A stretch of DNA of 5,379 nt from a bacterium. Its GTDB lineage: Bacteria > Verrucomicrobiota > Verrucomicrobiia > Limisphaerales > J093. Shown here piece after piece: positions 1 to 5,379 of the stretch. The notes under the pieces are model-generated. The model did no database searches. It was not told the DNA's origin and was given only the letters and a program-made list of their open reading frames with translations. The stretch covers positions 1-5,379 of the forward strand of contig JAJXTA010000264.1 in assembly GCA_021784265.1 (NCBI GenBank), written 5' to 3'. The position numbers and the translations under genes were made by a program. Positions within the stretch are counted from its first letter, which is position 1. The number at the start of each line of letters is the position of its first letter.

Positions 1-1478
1 GCGGCGCCGTTTATACCAACGCGCCTTCGTTCACCTTCACTGTGACGGCAGCCGGCTCCGCGCCGTTGTCGTACCAGTGGCAGTTCAACACGGTCAGTAA
101 CCTCGCGACCGCGACGGACATCCCCGGCGCCACCAATGCCTCTTACACGCTGACTTATCCCCCCATCAACGCCTCGGGATGGTATGACGTGGTCGTCACT
201 AACCCGGCTGGTTCCACATCCAGCCCGCCGGTGCTGCTGACCGTGGTGCCGCCCGCCGCCAGCGTCGTCGTCACGCAACTGTGGACCCTGGCGCCGGGCG
301 CGCGGCCGTACCTGGGCGGGGCGGACACGTATGACACGCGGGGTCTGGCCTATGATCCCAAGACCCGGAGCGTGCTGGTGGCCGACAAGAACGCCGGCAA
401 TTTCGGCATTTTCGTGCTCGACGCCGACACGGGGGCCGACCGGTTCGCGTTGAACACGGCGGGCGTGGGCACCAGCGGGAACATTTTTTCGCTGGACCAG
501 GTGGGCGTTGCGGACGACGGCGTGGTGTACGCCGGCAACCTGGCCAGCGGCGTGGCGGGCAATCAGAGCAACTTCGGCCTGATTAGCTGGGCGGCGGTGG
601 ACAGCAACGCGATCCCGTATGCGGCGTACACCGGGGATCCGGGCAACGGCTCCGGGGACCGCTGGGGGGACACGCTGGCCGTGCGCGGTGCCGGGGTGAA
701 CACGGAAATCCTCTTGGGTTCCTACCTGGGTTATCTTGGCGGCCCGGCGACGAACGTGGCGCTGTTGACGACCACCGACGGTCAAAACTTTACCGCGACC
801 ACGCTGACCATTTCCAACGTGCCGCCGGGCTTTGCCAGTCTGGGCCTCGCCTTCGGCGCCGGCAACACCTTCTGGGCCAAGAGTCCCGGCTTTGACTTGC
901 GCCAGATCGCCTTTGACCCCGCGACCGGCCTTGGCACGGTCGTCGCGGATTACCCCGCCGCCAGCAGTGGCATCTCCAGTTTCGCCTCGATGTCCGCCAT
1001 CGGCGTGGATCCGGACCACAACATCCTGGCGGGTGTGACGTTCAACGACGTGCCCAACGACTTGGCGTTGTACCAATTGAGCACCAACGGAACGCCGCCT
1101 TACCTCTTCGACCAGGCATTTTTCCCCTCGTTGAACGGGAACATCCAGGAGAACGGCGCCACCGCCGTCAAGTTCCCCCGTGTCTATTCGCTGGATGTGA
1201 ACAACGGCATCGTCGCCCTGAGCTACGGGGTGCCGGCGCTCGCGTTACCGCCATACCGCATCTCGGCCGTGGCCTACCAATCCGGACCGGCGGTGGTGTT
1301 GACCTGGCAATCCGTGGCCGGCCACACCTACCAAGTGCAGTACACCAGCAGCCTCCCAGGCGCCGGCGTCATTTGGACGAACCTGGGTTCGCCGTTGGTG
1401 GCGACCAACGCAGCGAGTTCATACACGGACGCCAGTCCCAGCGGCCCCGGTCGCTTTTATCGCATTCGGGGCCAGTAA
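1..1478 (+). CDS. Secreted multidomain protein, 3' part: Ig-like domain, DUF4623-like/beta-propeller-like region, C-terminal beta module
   Basis: The frame is open from the left window edge (first full codon at 3), so the gene is 5'-truncated. A GTG at 42 lies inside the Ig-like domain and is not a believable start. There are 491 visible residues ending at TAA 1476-1478. Residues about 1-80 form an Ig-like domain, with the core Trp in SYQWQF and the C-terminal motif SGWYDVVVTNPAG. Residues about 85-410 carry repeated strand-like segments such as TRGLAYDPKTRSVLVADK, VLDADTGAD, VGVADDGVVYAGNL and RWGDTLAVRGAG. These read like a beta-propeller and, from memory, resemble DUF4623. Residues about 416-491 are a small beta-rich module (LTWQSVAGHTYQVQYTSSL, WTNLG, RFYRI) common at the C-termini of large verrucomicrobial exported proteins. 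The likely location is extracellular or cell-surface. The ligand is unknown, no catalytic motif is evident, and the signal peptide would lie outside the window. The domain names rest on recognition, not on a search. Confidence 0.85.
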   Translation, partial: GAVYTNAPSFTFTVTAAGSAPLSYQWQFNTVSNLATATDIPGATNASYTLTYPPINASGWYDVVVTNPAGSTSSPPVLLTVVPPAASVVVTQLWTLAPGARPYLGGADTYDTRGLAYDPKTRSVLVADKNAGNFGIFVLDADTGADRFALNTAGVGTSGNIFSLDQVGVADDGVVYAGNLASGVAGNQSNFGLISWAAVDSNAIPYAAYTGDPGNGSGDRWGDTLAVRGAGVNTEILLGSYLGYLGGPATNVALLTTTDGQNFTATTLTISNVPPGFASLGLAFGAGNTFWAKSPGFDLRQIAFDPATGLGTVVADYPAASSGISSFASMSAIGVDPDHNILAGVTFNDVPNDLALYQLSTNGTPPYLFDQAFFPSLNGNIQENGATAVKFPRVYSLDVNNGIVALSYGVPALALPPYRISAVAYQSGPAVVLTWQSVAGHTYQVQYTSSLPGAGVIWTNLGSPLVATNAASSYTDASPSGPGRFYRIRGQ

Positions 1479-1544
1479 GCAGCCGGGTAACCGCCGGCCG
1501 CCCCCGATTTACGGTTTGACGCGTCCTCCCAGCCCGGATATGCC

Positions 1545-2426
1545 ATGCGCATGAAAACTCCATCTGTTTCCAGGAGGGATTTCCTCAAACAAAGCACGGT
1601 CACCGCTTTGGCCGCCTGCGCCGCGAGCGCTCCCGGGAGCCTGTTCGCCGCGACCGGTTACGGCGGACACAAGATTCCCATCGGTTTGCAGCTTTACTCG
1701 GTGCGCACCGAATGCGAGAAGGACCTGCCCGGCACCATCAGCGCGGTGGGGAAAATGGGGTACAAAGGCGTGGAGTTCGCCGGTTATTACGGCCGCGACG
1801 CGAAGGCATTGCGCCAGATGCTCGACGCCGCCGGCCTTAAGTGCTGCGGCACCCACATCAGCCTCGACACGCTGCTGGGCGACCAATTGCCAAAGACGGT
1901 CGAGTTTAACCAGACCCTCGGCAACCGCTTTCTCATCGTCCCCGGCCTGCCGCCGAAGTACACCAAGACCCACCAGGGGTGGCAGGAAGCGGCCCGGCAG
2001 TTCAACGAACTGGCCGACGCGGTGAAGCCGCACGGGATGCGCGTCGGCTACCATAACCACACCATCGAGTTCACGCCGCTGGACGGCGAACTGCCGTGGG
2101 ACACGTTCTTCGGGCACACGCAGCGGGCGGTCATCATGCAGTTCGACACCGGCAACGCGATGCAAGGCGGTGGCCACGCGGTCGATTTTCTGAAGAAGTA
2201 TCCGGGCCGGGCCGCCTCGATGCACGTCAAGCCGTTCTCCAAGACCAAGCCCAACGCGCTGCTGGGCGATCCCGAGGACGAGATGCCCTGGCCGGAGATT
2301 TTTCACCTGGCCGAAACGGTCGGCAAGACCGAGTGGTACATCATGGAATACGAAAGCGATGCCTATCCGCCGCTCGTCAGCGTCGAGAAGACGCTGGAAG
2401 TCATGCGCAAGTGGGGCAAGTGTTGA
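1545..2426 (+). CDS. Tat-exported sugar phosphate isomerase/epimerase-like TIM-barrel protein (AP endonuclease family 2 fold)
   Basis: This is a complete 293-residue protein. The N-terminus has a Tat signal: SRRDFLKQS at residues 9-17 matches the SRRxFLK consensus. A small hydrophobic Ala-rich stretch follows (about 18-36) and cleavage is likely near AFA-type residues at 33-36. The mature part is a xylose-isomerase-like TIM barrel. It opens with IGLQLYSVR (46-54), then GYKGVEFAGYYG (72-83), CGTHIS (101-106), GMRVGYHNH (164-172), MQFDTGNA (198-205), SMHVKPFS (225-232) and WYIMEYES (264-271). H170/H172/E175, D201, H227 and E268/E270 are the candidate divalent-metal and substrate ligands by analogy with the family. 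The family isomerises or epimerises sugars; some exported relatives act on 3-keto-sugars or 3-keto-glycosides, so a free or oxidised sugar is a more plausible substrate than a sugar phosphate. ATG 1545 is chosen because it precedes the twin-Arg motif; ATG 1551 is two codons later and cannot be excluded. No clear Shine-Dalgarno is seen. The gene starts 66 nt after the preceding gene, so co-transcription is possible. Confidence 0.93.
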   Translation: MRMKTPSVSRRDFLKQSTVTALAACAASAPGSLFAATGYGGHKIPIGLQLYSVRTECEKDLPGTISAVGKMGYKGVEFAGYYGRDAKALRQMLDAAGLKCCGTHISLDTLLGDQLPKTVEFNQTLGNRFLIVPGLPPKYTKTHQGWQEAARQFNELADAVKPHGMRVGYHNHTIEFTPLDGELPWDTFFGHTQRAVIMQFDTGNAMQGGGHAVDFLKKYPGRAASMHVKPFSKTKPNALLGDPEDEMPWPEIFHLAETVGKTEWYIMEYESDAYPPLVSVEKTLEVMRKWGKC

Positions 2427-2679
2427 CCGGCCCACGCGGTCCATCCACGCAACCTGAAGAGACAACGCGCCGGTCTGGCGATCGGCGGGCGTTCGTTCCG
2501 GCGTACCGCTCCGGGTTCCTTCTTCCAGCTTCGCCGTTCGAGTCGGCGGTATCGGCTCGCTCGTCCCCCGAACGCTGCGAAGCGATGGCCCACCTCGACG
2601 TCCGCGCCAAGGCGCCGGCAAAGACCCGCACGGGCGAGTTGGTCTCGGAGGGCTACACCGGCTAGAGGCGGAACCCTAA
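2427..2679. other. GC-rich intergenic stretch with two small CGCCG/CGGCG hairpins
   Basis: This 253-nt stretch lies between the isomerase-like gene and the left end of the insertion sequence. I see no supported gene in it. Two short inverted repeats use the same arms: CGCCG 2468-2472 with CGGCG 2483-2487, and CGCCG 2532-2536 with CGGCG 2544-2548. Neither is followed by a T tract, so they are not convincing intrinsic terminators, and with 5-bp arms in GC-rich DNA they may be chance. A frame continuing from inside the upstream gene stays open to 2665, but it has no recognisable protein signature. Confidence 0.4.
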
Positions 2680-3230
2680 TAGCATATTGAGCCTGTAATT
2701 GCACTGGTCTCTATTCCGGTAGCGTTTGCTTGTTCGACGAGCCAAGGGTGGGAAACCAACCTCCGCACGCATTCTGGGTTGTCCCACAGCGGGCGCAGTT
2801 CCTCCCCGGTGGCTTGCTCCCGGTCGGCCCTCGTCTTCCACAGCACATTGCCCATCCGATCCTTCACCCCGTCGCCGATGGCTTCCGTCGGATTCAATTC
2901 CGGGCGTTCCGGGGGTAACGACACCCGAGGCGCCCGCGCCGGCACCGCGGGCAATTCGGGTGGGGGAGGAAACCCGGCTGGATCCCAGCTGACGACGGGC
3001 TCCGCCGCGGGGTCGCTCGCCGCCAGAGGATTCAGAAACCACCCGCTCATCTCCCGGCTCACTTCCGGCAGGCACAAGAACTGGGCCGCATTTTGCCCGT
3101 CCACCTCCAGGGCCGAATGGAGATAACCCCATGCGCATTGGGTCCGATAGGGCGCCGTCGGCCGCACGCCCCGCCGCGTCCAGCCCTTGCGCACCACCGG
3201 GATCAAGCCGTAGCGGGGCTCATTGGCCAC
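2676..3230 (-). pseudogene. IS630-type transposase, DDE catalytic part (3' fragment of the same broken gene)
   Basis: This is the continuation of the transposase as 184 codons, ending with TAG 2678-2676. The apparent GTG at 3230 is an internal codon of the original gene, not a real start. Recognisable family wording includes PRYGLIPVVRK (residues 5-15), TRRGVRPTAPY, WGYLHSALEVDG (34-45), SWDPAGF (81-87), PELNPTEAIGD (110-120) and the conserved tail HPWLVEQANAT. The second catalytic Asp (D83, codon 2984-2982) and the final Glu (E116, codon 2885-2883) are kept. The first Asp, expected in a '-VADE-' motif, is Asn here (N3, codon AAT 3224-3222). Other family positions have drifted, for example the usual PPYSPELNP is PPERPELNP, and WDxAGFHP is WDPAGFPP. 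The break, the lost Asp and this drift indicate a dead copy. Confidence 0.87.
2680..2705 (+). repeat. Left terminal inverted repeat of the IS630-type element
   Basis: The left end pairs with 3795-3820 in inverted orientation. The inner eight bases, ATTGCACT (2698-2705), and the TTGAG block (2687-2691) are identical to the other arm after reverse complementing; 18 of 26 positions match overall. Six of the eight mismatches are transitions, as expected from point-mutation decay. The last codons of the transposase read through this repeat, and the TAG stop ends the gene at 2676, just outside it. Confidence 0.82.
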
Positions 3231-3254
3231 CCCCCCAGGCGCACCGGCCTTCCC

Positions 3255-3785
3255 CTAGCCACGGTTCAAGCTCGCCCACCGTTCGCAGAGCGTGCGCTGG
3301 AATTCCTCGGCCGCCGCCGCGTCTTTTTGCGCGGGGGTCTGGCGCGGCACTTTCAAGACCCCGCCCCATTTTCCCAGCCAGTAATACACCCCGGACAGCT
3401 TGAGGCGGATCGCGTGCCGCTCCCGCAGCCAGGGCTGAATCTCCTTGGCCCGCTTCCACCGGCCGGATTGCCAGCCCGCCAGCAGTTCCTTGCGGGCGTC
3501 ACCCTGCACTTGGGGCGCGGCCCCGCCGCCGTGCTGACGTTCCAGCAGTCCGGCCACCCCGCCGGCCTTGAGCGCGTTCATCCAGTCGAAAAAACGCCGC
3601 CGACTGATCCCCAACTGCTCCGCAATCTGTGCCGCCGTCATCTGGCCACGGGCGGCCAGGCGCGCGGCCAGCAGCCGCTGCTGGCTTTTGACATCCTGGC
3701 ACGTCCGCAACTCGGCGGCCACCGCCTGCGCCAAATCAGGCCGGTTCAAGTGGTATCGCTTCGGCAGGTCCTTTTTCGCCGGCAT
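3255..3785 (-). pseudogene. IS630-type transposase, N-terminal helix-turn-helix part (5' fragment of a broken gene)
   Basis: This fragment has 176 residues from ATG 3785 to TAG 3257-3255. Residues 48-75 form a helix-turn-helix (GQMTAAQIAEQLGISRRRFF), the DNA-binding part that recognises the element ends. Residues about 96-147 look like the second winged-helix segment (EIQPWLRERHAI, LSGVYYWLGKWG). The linker PRQTPAQKDAAAAEEFQRTL precedes the catalytic domain, as in full-length IS630 transposases. The fragment stops exactly where the catalytic domain should begin. Inserting an extra C in the CC at 3263-3264 explains this: one frame over, the next codons (3262-3236) read VARGRPVRL, close to the family's expected '(V/L)...RVRLW' strand. 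The catalytic half continues at 3230 in the same frame as this fragment. Translation could start normally, but the product alone would at most bind DNA. Confidence 0.88.
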
Positions 3786-3794
3786 TCCCCAAAT

Positions 3795-3820
3795 AGTGCA
3801 ATCGCAAACTCAAAGTAGTA
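3795..3820 (-). repeat. Right terminal inverted repeat of the IS630-type element
   Basis: The right end lies 9 nt upstream of the transposase start codon (ATG at 3785 on the minus strand). Read on the minus strand it begins TACTACTTTGAG and ends ATTGCACT, matching the left end at 18 of 26 positions. A transposase promoter would be expected in or just outside this end, but no clear -35/-10 pair is seen. Confidence 0.82.
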
Positions 3821-3833
3821 TATCAATGCGCGA

Positions 3834-3866
3834 GCGCGACGGAGAATGCGTTGCGCGAGGTTTTTT
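3834..3866 (+). terminator. Possible Rho-independent terminator just right of the IS element
   Basis: A 7-bp stem pairs GCGCGAC (3834-3840) with GTTGCGC (3850-3856), including one G-U pair, around a 9-nt loop. GAGG and then six T (3861-3866) follow. The 4-nt gap between stem and T run makes it weaker than a typical terminator. If real, it would stop plus-strand transcription entering from the left. Before the IS arrived it would have lain about 0.4 kb downstream of the isomerase-like gene. Confidence 0.35.
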
Positions 3867-4244
3867 AGCGGTGACGCCCCGGACAGTAGTCAATCTGGGC
3901 CCGCTGTCACGAGCGGAAGTCGGAGGCGCGGCGGGACGAGGCGCCCAACTGACGTGCTGGGCAGCTTAGGGTCTGACCGGGGGGGGGCTGGATTGGTTGA
4001 CCGATCTGCTGTAGATACTCAAAGCCAACGGACAGAGACATCGGCTGACGGACGACGGACGGCGGCTCAAGCGGAACGGCTGAAGGCGGGAACCCAGCCG
4101 TGCCTCTCCGCACCGTTCCCCATTCTCATTTTGCTCCAACAACCTTTCTCGTTTTGAATTGCTGCCGACAAAGGGTGAACATTTGCTTGCATTTCCTTCC
4201 GGTTCCCCAAACATCCGGCCGCATTGTGAAACCCGATTCAACGT

Positions 4245-4261
4245 GCGTCAATGCGTGACGC
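4245..4261. promoter_or_regulatory. Perfect 6-bp dyad GCGTCA-N5-TGACGC, possible operator
   Basis: The arms GCGTCA (4245-4250) and TGACGC (4256-4261) are perfect inverted copies around a 5-nt spacer. Short dyads of this spacing are typical of dimeric regulator sites, but it lies about 360 nt before the next gene start and no promoter can be placed next to it. A chance occurrence is possible. Confidence 0.25.
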
Positions 4262-4460
4262 TTGCACTCGTTCTTCAGCGTTTGAACTCGCGTCGCCCGT
4301 CGGCGAAGGCGAGATTGTGCTTTCGGCGAGATGGGCTTTTGCCCCGTTGAAGGCGTCAAGTTGTCAGCCAGTTCGTCAAGATGCTAGCCCGGATGGATGC
4401 CCGCGCGATGCTAAAACTCCTGCGAAGTCGTGAGGGAACACAATTCTCACCGACAACGCA

Positions 4461-4490
4461 GGGCTTGGCGGGAGGGCGAAGCCAAGGCCC
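4461..4490. repeat. Inverted repeat / hairpin with 9-bp arms and one bulge
   Basis: GGGCTTGGC (4461-4469) pairs with GCCAAGGCCC (4481-4490), leaving one bulged base and an 11-nt loop. No T tract follows on the plus strand, so it is not an obvious intrinsic terminator. It could belong to the leader of the gene at 4621 or to a degenerate repeat element. Confidence 0.4.
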
Positions 4491-4526
4491 TAACCAGAGT
4501 CTTCCGAACACCTTGCGTAGTGCCTC

Positions 4527-4541
4527 GTCGGCCAGGCCGAC
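4527..4541. repeat. 15-bp odd palindrome GTCGGCC-A-GGCCGAC
   Basis: Perfect 7-bp arms flank a single central base at 4534, 80 nt before the ATG at 4621. As DNA it could be a dimeric regulator site; as RNA it would form a 5-bp stem with a 5-nt loop. The function is not shown by the sequence. Confidence 0.35.
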
Positions 4542-4620
4542 ACGGCCGCAAGCGAACTGTCTCTCCGCAACGCGCGGCCACAGATTCTTGGCAGCCTTCG
4601 TGCTTTCGTTAACGCCGACC

Positions 4621-5379
4621 ATGTTTCAAGGCATTTGTAGAAACGTGGGTCTGAAGCCCTTCTTGTCGGCTTTGGCCCTCAGCGCATTGTTCGTCTGCAC
4701 TAGCAACCTCCTCGCCCAAGGGAGCGTCACGCTGGCATGGGATCCGAGCCCCGATCCCAACGTTGTTGGTTATGTCCTCCACTATGGCACCTCCAGCAGG
4801 GACTACACCACCACCGCCAATGTGGGGAACCAGACGACTGCGACCGTTCGGGGCTTGGATTGGGGCGTCACCTATTTCTTCGTGGTCACCGCCTATGACG
4901 CGTCTGGCGTTGAAAGCGATCTTTCCAATGAAGTCAGCTACACCCCCACGAATCCCGTGAAACTAGTCCCCTTGGTGGTTCCCGGCGCAACTCCCACGAG
5001 CGGCACGGTGCCGCTGACCGTACAGTTTGACGGCTCGCGCTCTTCCGATCCCTCTGGCTCGATGACGACGTGCCAATGGGATTTTGGCGACGGTTCCTCC
5101 GCGCAAGGGTCGAACCTAGCCCACACCTACACGAGCGCTGGCATTTACACCGCCACTCTTACGGTTGCCGACGCCTTGGGCTACACCAGTTCGAGCAATG
5201 TGATTATCAGCGTCGCCTCCAACTTGCCGCCTGCTGCCGCGGGTACCCCGTATGTAACGGGCCAGGTGCTGGGGAGCTTGCGCAACGATTACAGCGGGTA
5301 TCTGGGGATGCAGATTGTGGTGGGCGCCAATCCGATCACGGTGACGGCGCTGGGACGGATGATGGCCGAGGGTAACCGA
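4621..5379 (+). CDS. Secreted FnIII-PKD multidomain protein, 5' part (runs off the window)
   Basis: The frame opens at ATG 4621 and stays open through 253 codons to the right edge, so the gene is 3'-truncated. Residues 1-32 are a Sec signal peptide: a basic N-region (CRNVGLK), a hydrophobic core (FLSALALSALFV) and likely cleavage after LLA at 32. Residues about 34-108 are a fibronectin type III domain (VTLAWDPSPDPNVVGYVLHY, TYFFVVTAYDASG, LSNEVSYTP). Residues about 116-199 are a PKD domain with the hallmark WDFGDG (153-158), HTY (168-170) and YTATLTVAD. From about residue 209 a further beta-rich segment begins (LRNDYSGYLGMQIVVG, ITVTALGR), a pattern I associate with carbohydrate-binding-like modules in verrucomicrobial exported proteins. 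The product should be extracellular or surface-bound, with the modules acting as adhesive or spacer domains; a catalytic domain could lie beyond the window. ATG 4621 is preferred over an in-frame GTG at 4600 because it gives a well-formed signal peptide. No clear Shine-Dalgarno is visible. Confidence 0.88.
   Translation, partial: MFQGICRNVGLKPFLSALALSALFVCTSNLLAQGSVTLAWDPSPDPNVVGYVLHYGTSSRDYTTTANVGNQTTATVRGLDWGVTYFFVVTAYDASGVESDLSNEVSYTPTNPVKLVPLVVPGATPTSGTVPLTVQFDGSRSSDPSGSMTTCQWDFGDGSSAQGSNLAHTYTSAGIYTATLTVADALGYTSSSNVIISVASNLPPAAAGTPYVTGQVLGSLRNDYSGYLGMQIVVGANPITVTALGRMMAEGNR

Larger units (their letters stand above)
2680..3820 (-). mobile_element. IS630-family (IS630/Tc1-mariner type) insertion sequence, complete but degenerate
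   Basis: The element is about 1,141 bp, in the usual size range for IS630. It is bounded by 26-bp imperfect inverted repeats at 2680-2705 and 3795-3820 (18 of 26 positions match). Both outer ends begin with TA, which fits the TA target duplication of this family, although the exact boundary could lie 3-4 nt further in. It carries one transposase gene on the minus strand: a helix-turn-helix part (3785 to 3255) and a DDE catalytic part (3230 to 2676). The gene is broken and the first catalytic Asp is replaced, so the copy is almost certainly unable to move by itself. The ends might still be recognised by an intact relative elsewhere in the genome. It sits in intergenic DNA and does not visibly split a host gene. 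Confidence 0.88.
3821..4620. other. About 800 nt without a supported gene
   Basis: Short open frames exist on both strands, but none has a recognisable domain, a credible start or a signal peptide. Visible structure: the possible terminator at 3834-3866; small hairpin arms CCGCT 3901-3905 / AGCGG 3912-3916; a run of nine G at 3979-3987; a tandem 7-mer GACGGAC (4047-4053 and 4054-4060); arms ACGGCT 4076-4081 / AGCCGT 4096-4101; the dyad at 4245-4261; a longer hairpin at 4461-4490; and a palindrome at 4527-4541. The stretch at 4125-4200 appears noticeably richer in A and T than its surroundings. It may hold the promoter and leader of the gene at 4621, eroded mobile DNA, or an untranslated RNA; the sequence alone does not decide. 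Confidence 0.5.

Noticed and set aside
1479..1544. A terminator or promoter between the first two genes
   Set aside because: The 66-nt gap has only very short dyads (for example GACGCGTC at 1519-1526), no T tract, and no convincing -35/-10 pair.
1509..2621. A 370-codon open frame on the minus strand
   Set aside because: It lies antisense to the well-supported isomerase-like gene. Its translation has no recognisable motif, and long antisense frames are expected opposite GC-rich coding DNA.
2096..2665. A 189-codon plus-strand frame overlapping the end of the isomerase-like gene
   Set aside because: Most of it is a shifted reading of that gene. The part beyond 2427 has no known motif and no start of its own.
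2676..3785. Programmed frameshifting as the explanation for the split transposase
   Set aside because: Both fragments are in one frame with a TAG between them and family-like sequence in another frame. That needs two separate shifts, and the Asp-to-Asn change and general drift fit decay better.
3093..3818. A 241-codon open frame on the plus strand across the IS
   Set aside because: It is antisense to the helix-turn-helix part of the transposase, and its Pro/Arg/His-rich translation has no family resemblance.
3846..4157. A 103-codon plus-strand frame right of the IS
   Set aside because: Low-complexity Arg/Gly/Ser/Ala composition without a domain; it crosses the G9 run and begins inside the candidate terminator.
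4356..4622. An 88-codon minus-strand frame upstream of the last gene
   Set aside because: No recognisable domain or start signal. It runs through the hairpin at 4461-4490 and the palindrome at 4527-4541.
1..5379. CRISPR array, tRNA or other RNA gene, phage or defence module
   Set aside because: No regularly spaced direct repeats, no cloverleaf-like segment and no defence- or phage-type protein signature were seen on either strand.

Overview
The window looks like a chromosomal segment from a GC-rich, free-living member of the Verrucomicrobiota, of the Pedosphaera/Limisphaerales kind. This assignment is inferred from gene style: large secreted proteins built from Ig-like, FnIII and PKD modules with a characteristic C-terminal 'QVQYTSSL...WTNLG...RFYRI' module, a Tat-exported TIM-barrel sugar isomerase/epimerase-like protein, and an IS630-type transposase whose wording I associate with this phylum. 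No rRNA or other taxonomic marker is present.

Layout. (1) Positions 1-1478, + strand: the 3' part of a large extracellular protein, with an Ig-like domain, then a repeat-rich, probably beta-propeller-like domain resembling DUF4623, then a C-terminal beta-rich module. (2) Positions 1545-2426, + strand: a complete 293-residue Tat-signal protein of the xylose-isomerase-like TIM-barrel (AP endonuclease family 2) superfamily, starting 66 nt after gene 1. (3) Positions 2427-2679: GC-rich intergenic DNA with small hairpins. (4) Positions 2680-3820: a complete but decayed insertion sequence of the IS630/Tc1-mariner type, about 1.14 kb, with 26-bp imperfect terminal inverted repeats and a transposase on the minus strand. 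The transposase is broken by two compensating indels that leave an in-frame TAG, and it has lost the first catalytic Asp. (5) Positions 3821-4620: about 800 nt without a convincing gene, holding a possible terminator, several inverted repeats and a 9-G run. (6) Positions 4621-5379, + strand: the 5' part of another secreted multidomain protein with a Sec signal peptide, an FnIII domain, a PKD domain and the beginning of a further beta-rich domain cut by the window edge.

How the parts fit. The three cellular genes all encode exported proteins and all lie on the plus strand, which fits cell-surface or periplasmic handling of carbohydrates, but the sequence does not establish a shared pathway. 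The IS sits in the gap between the isomerase gene and the last gene and does not visibly interrupt a reading frame. I found no CRISPR array, RNA gene, phage module or clear new system. The most informative observation is the step-by-step decay of the IS630 copy.
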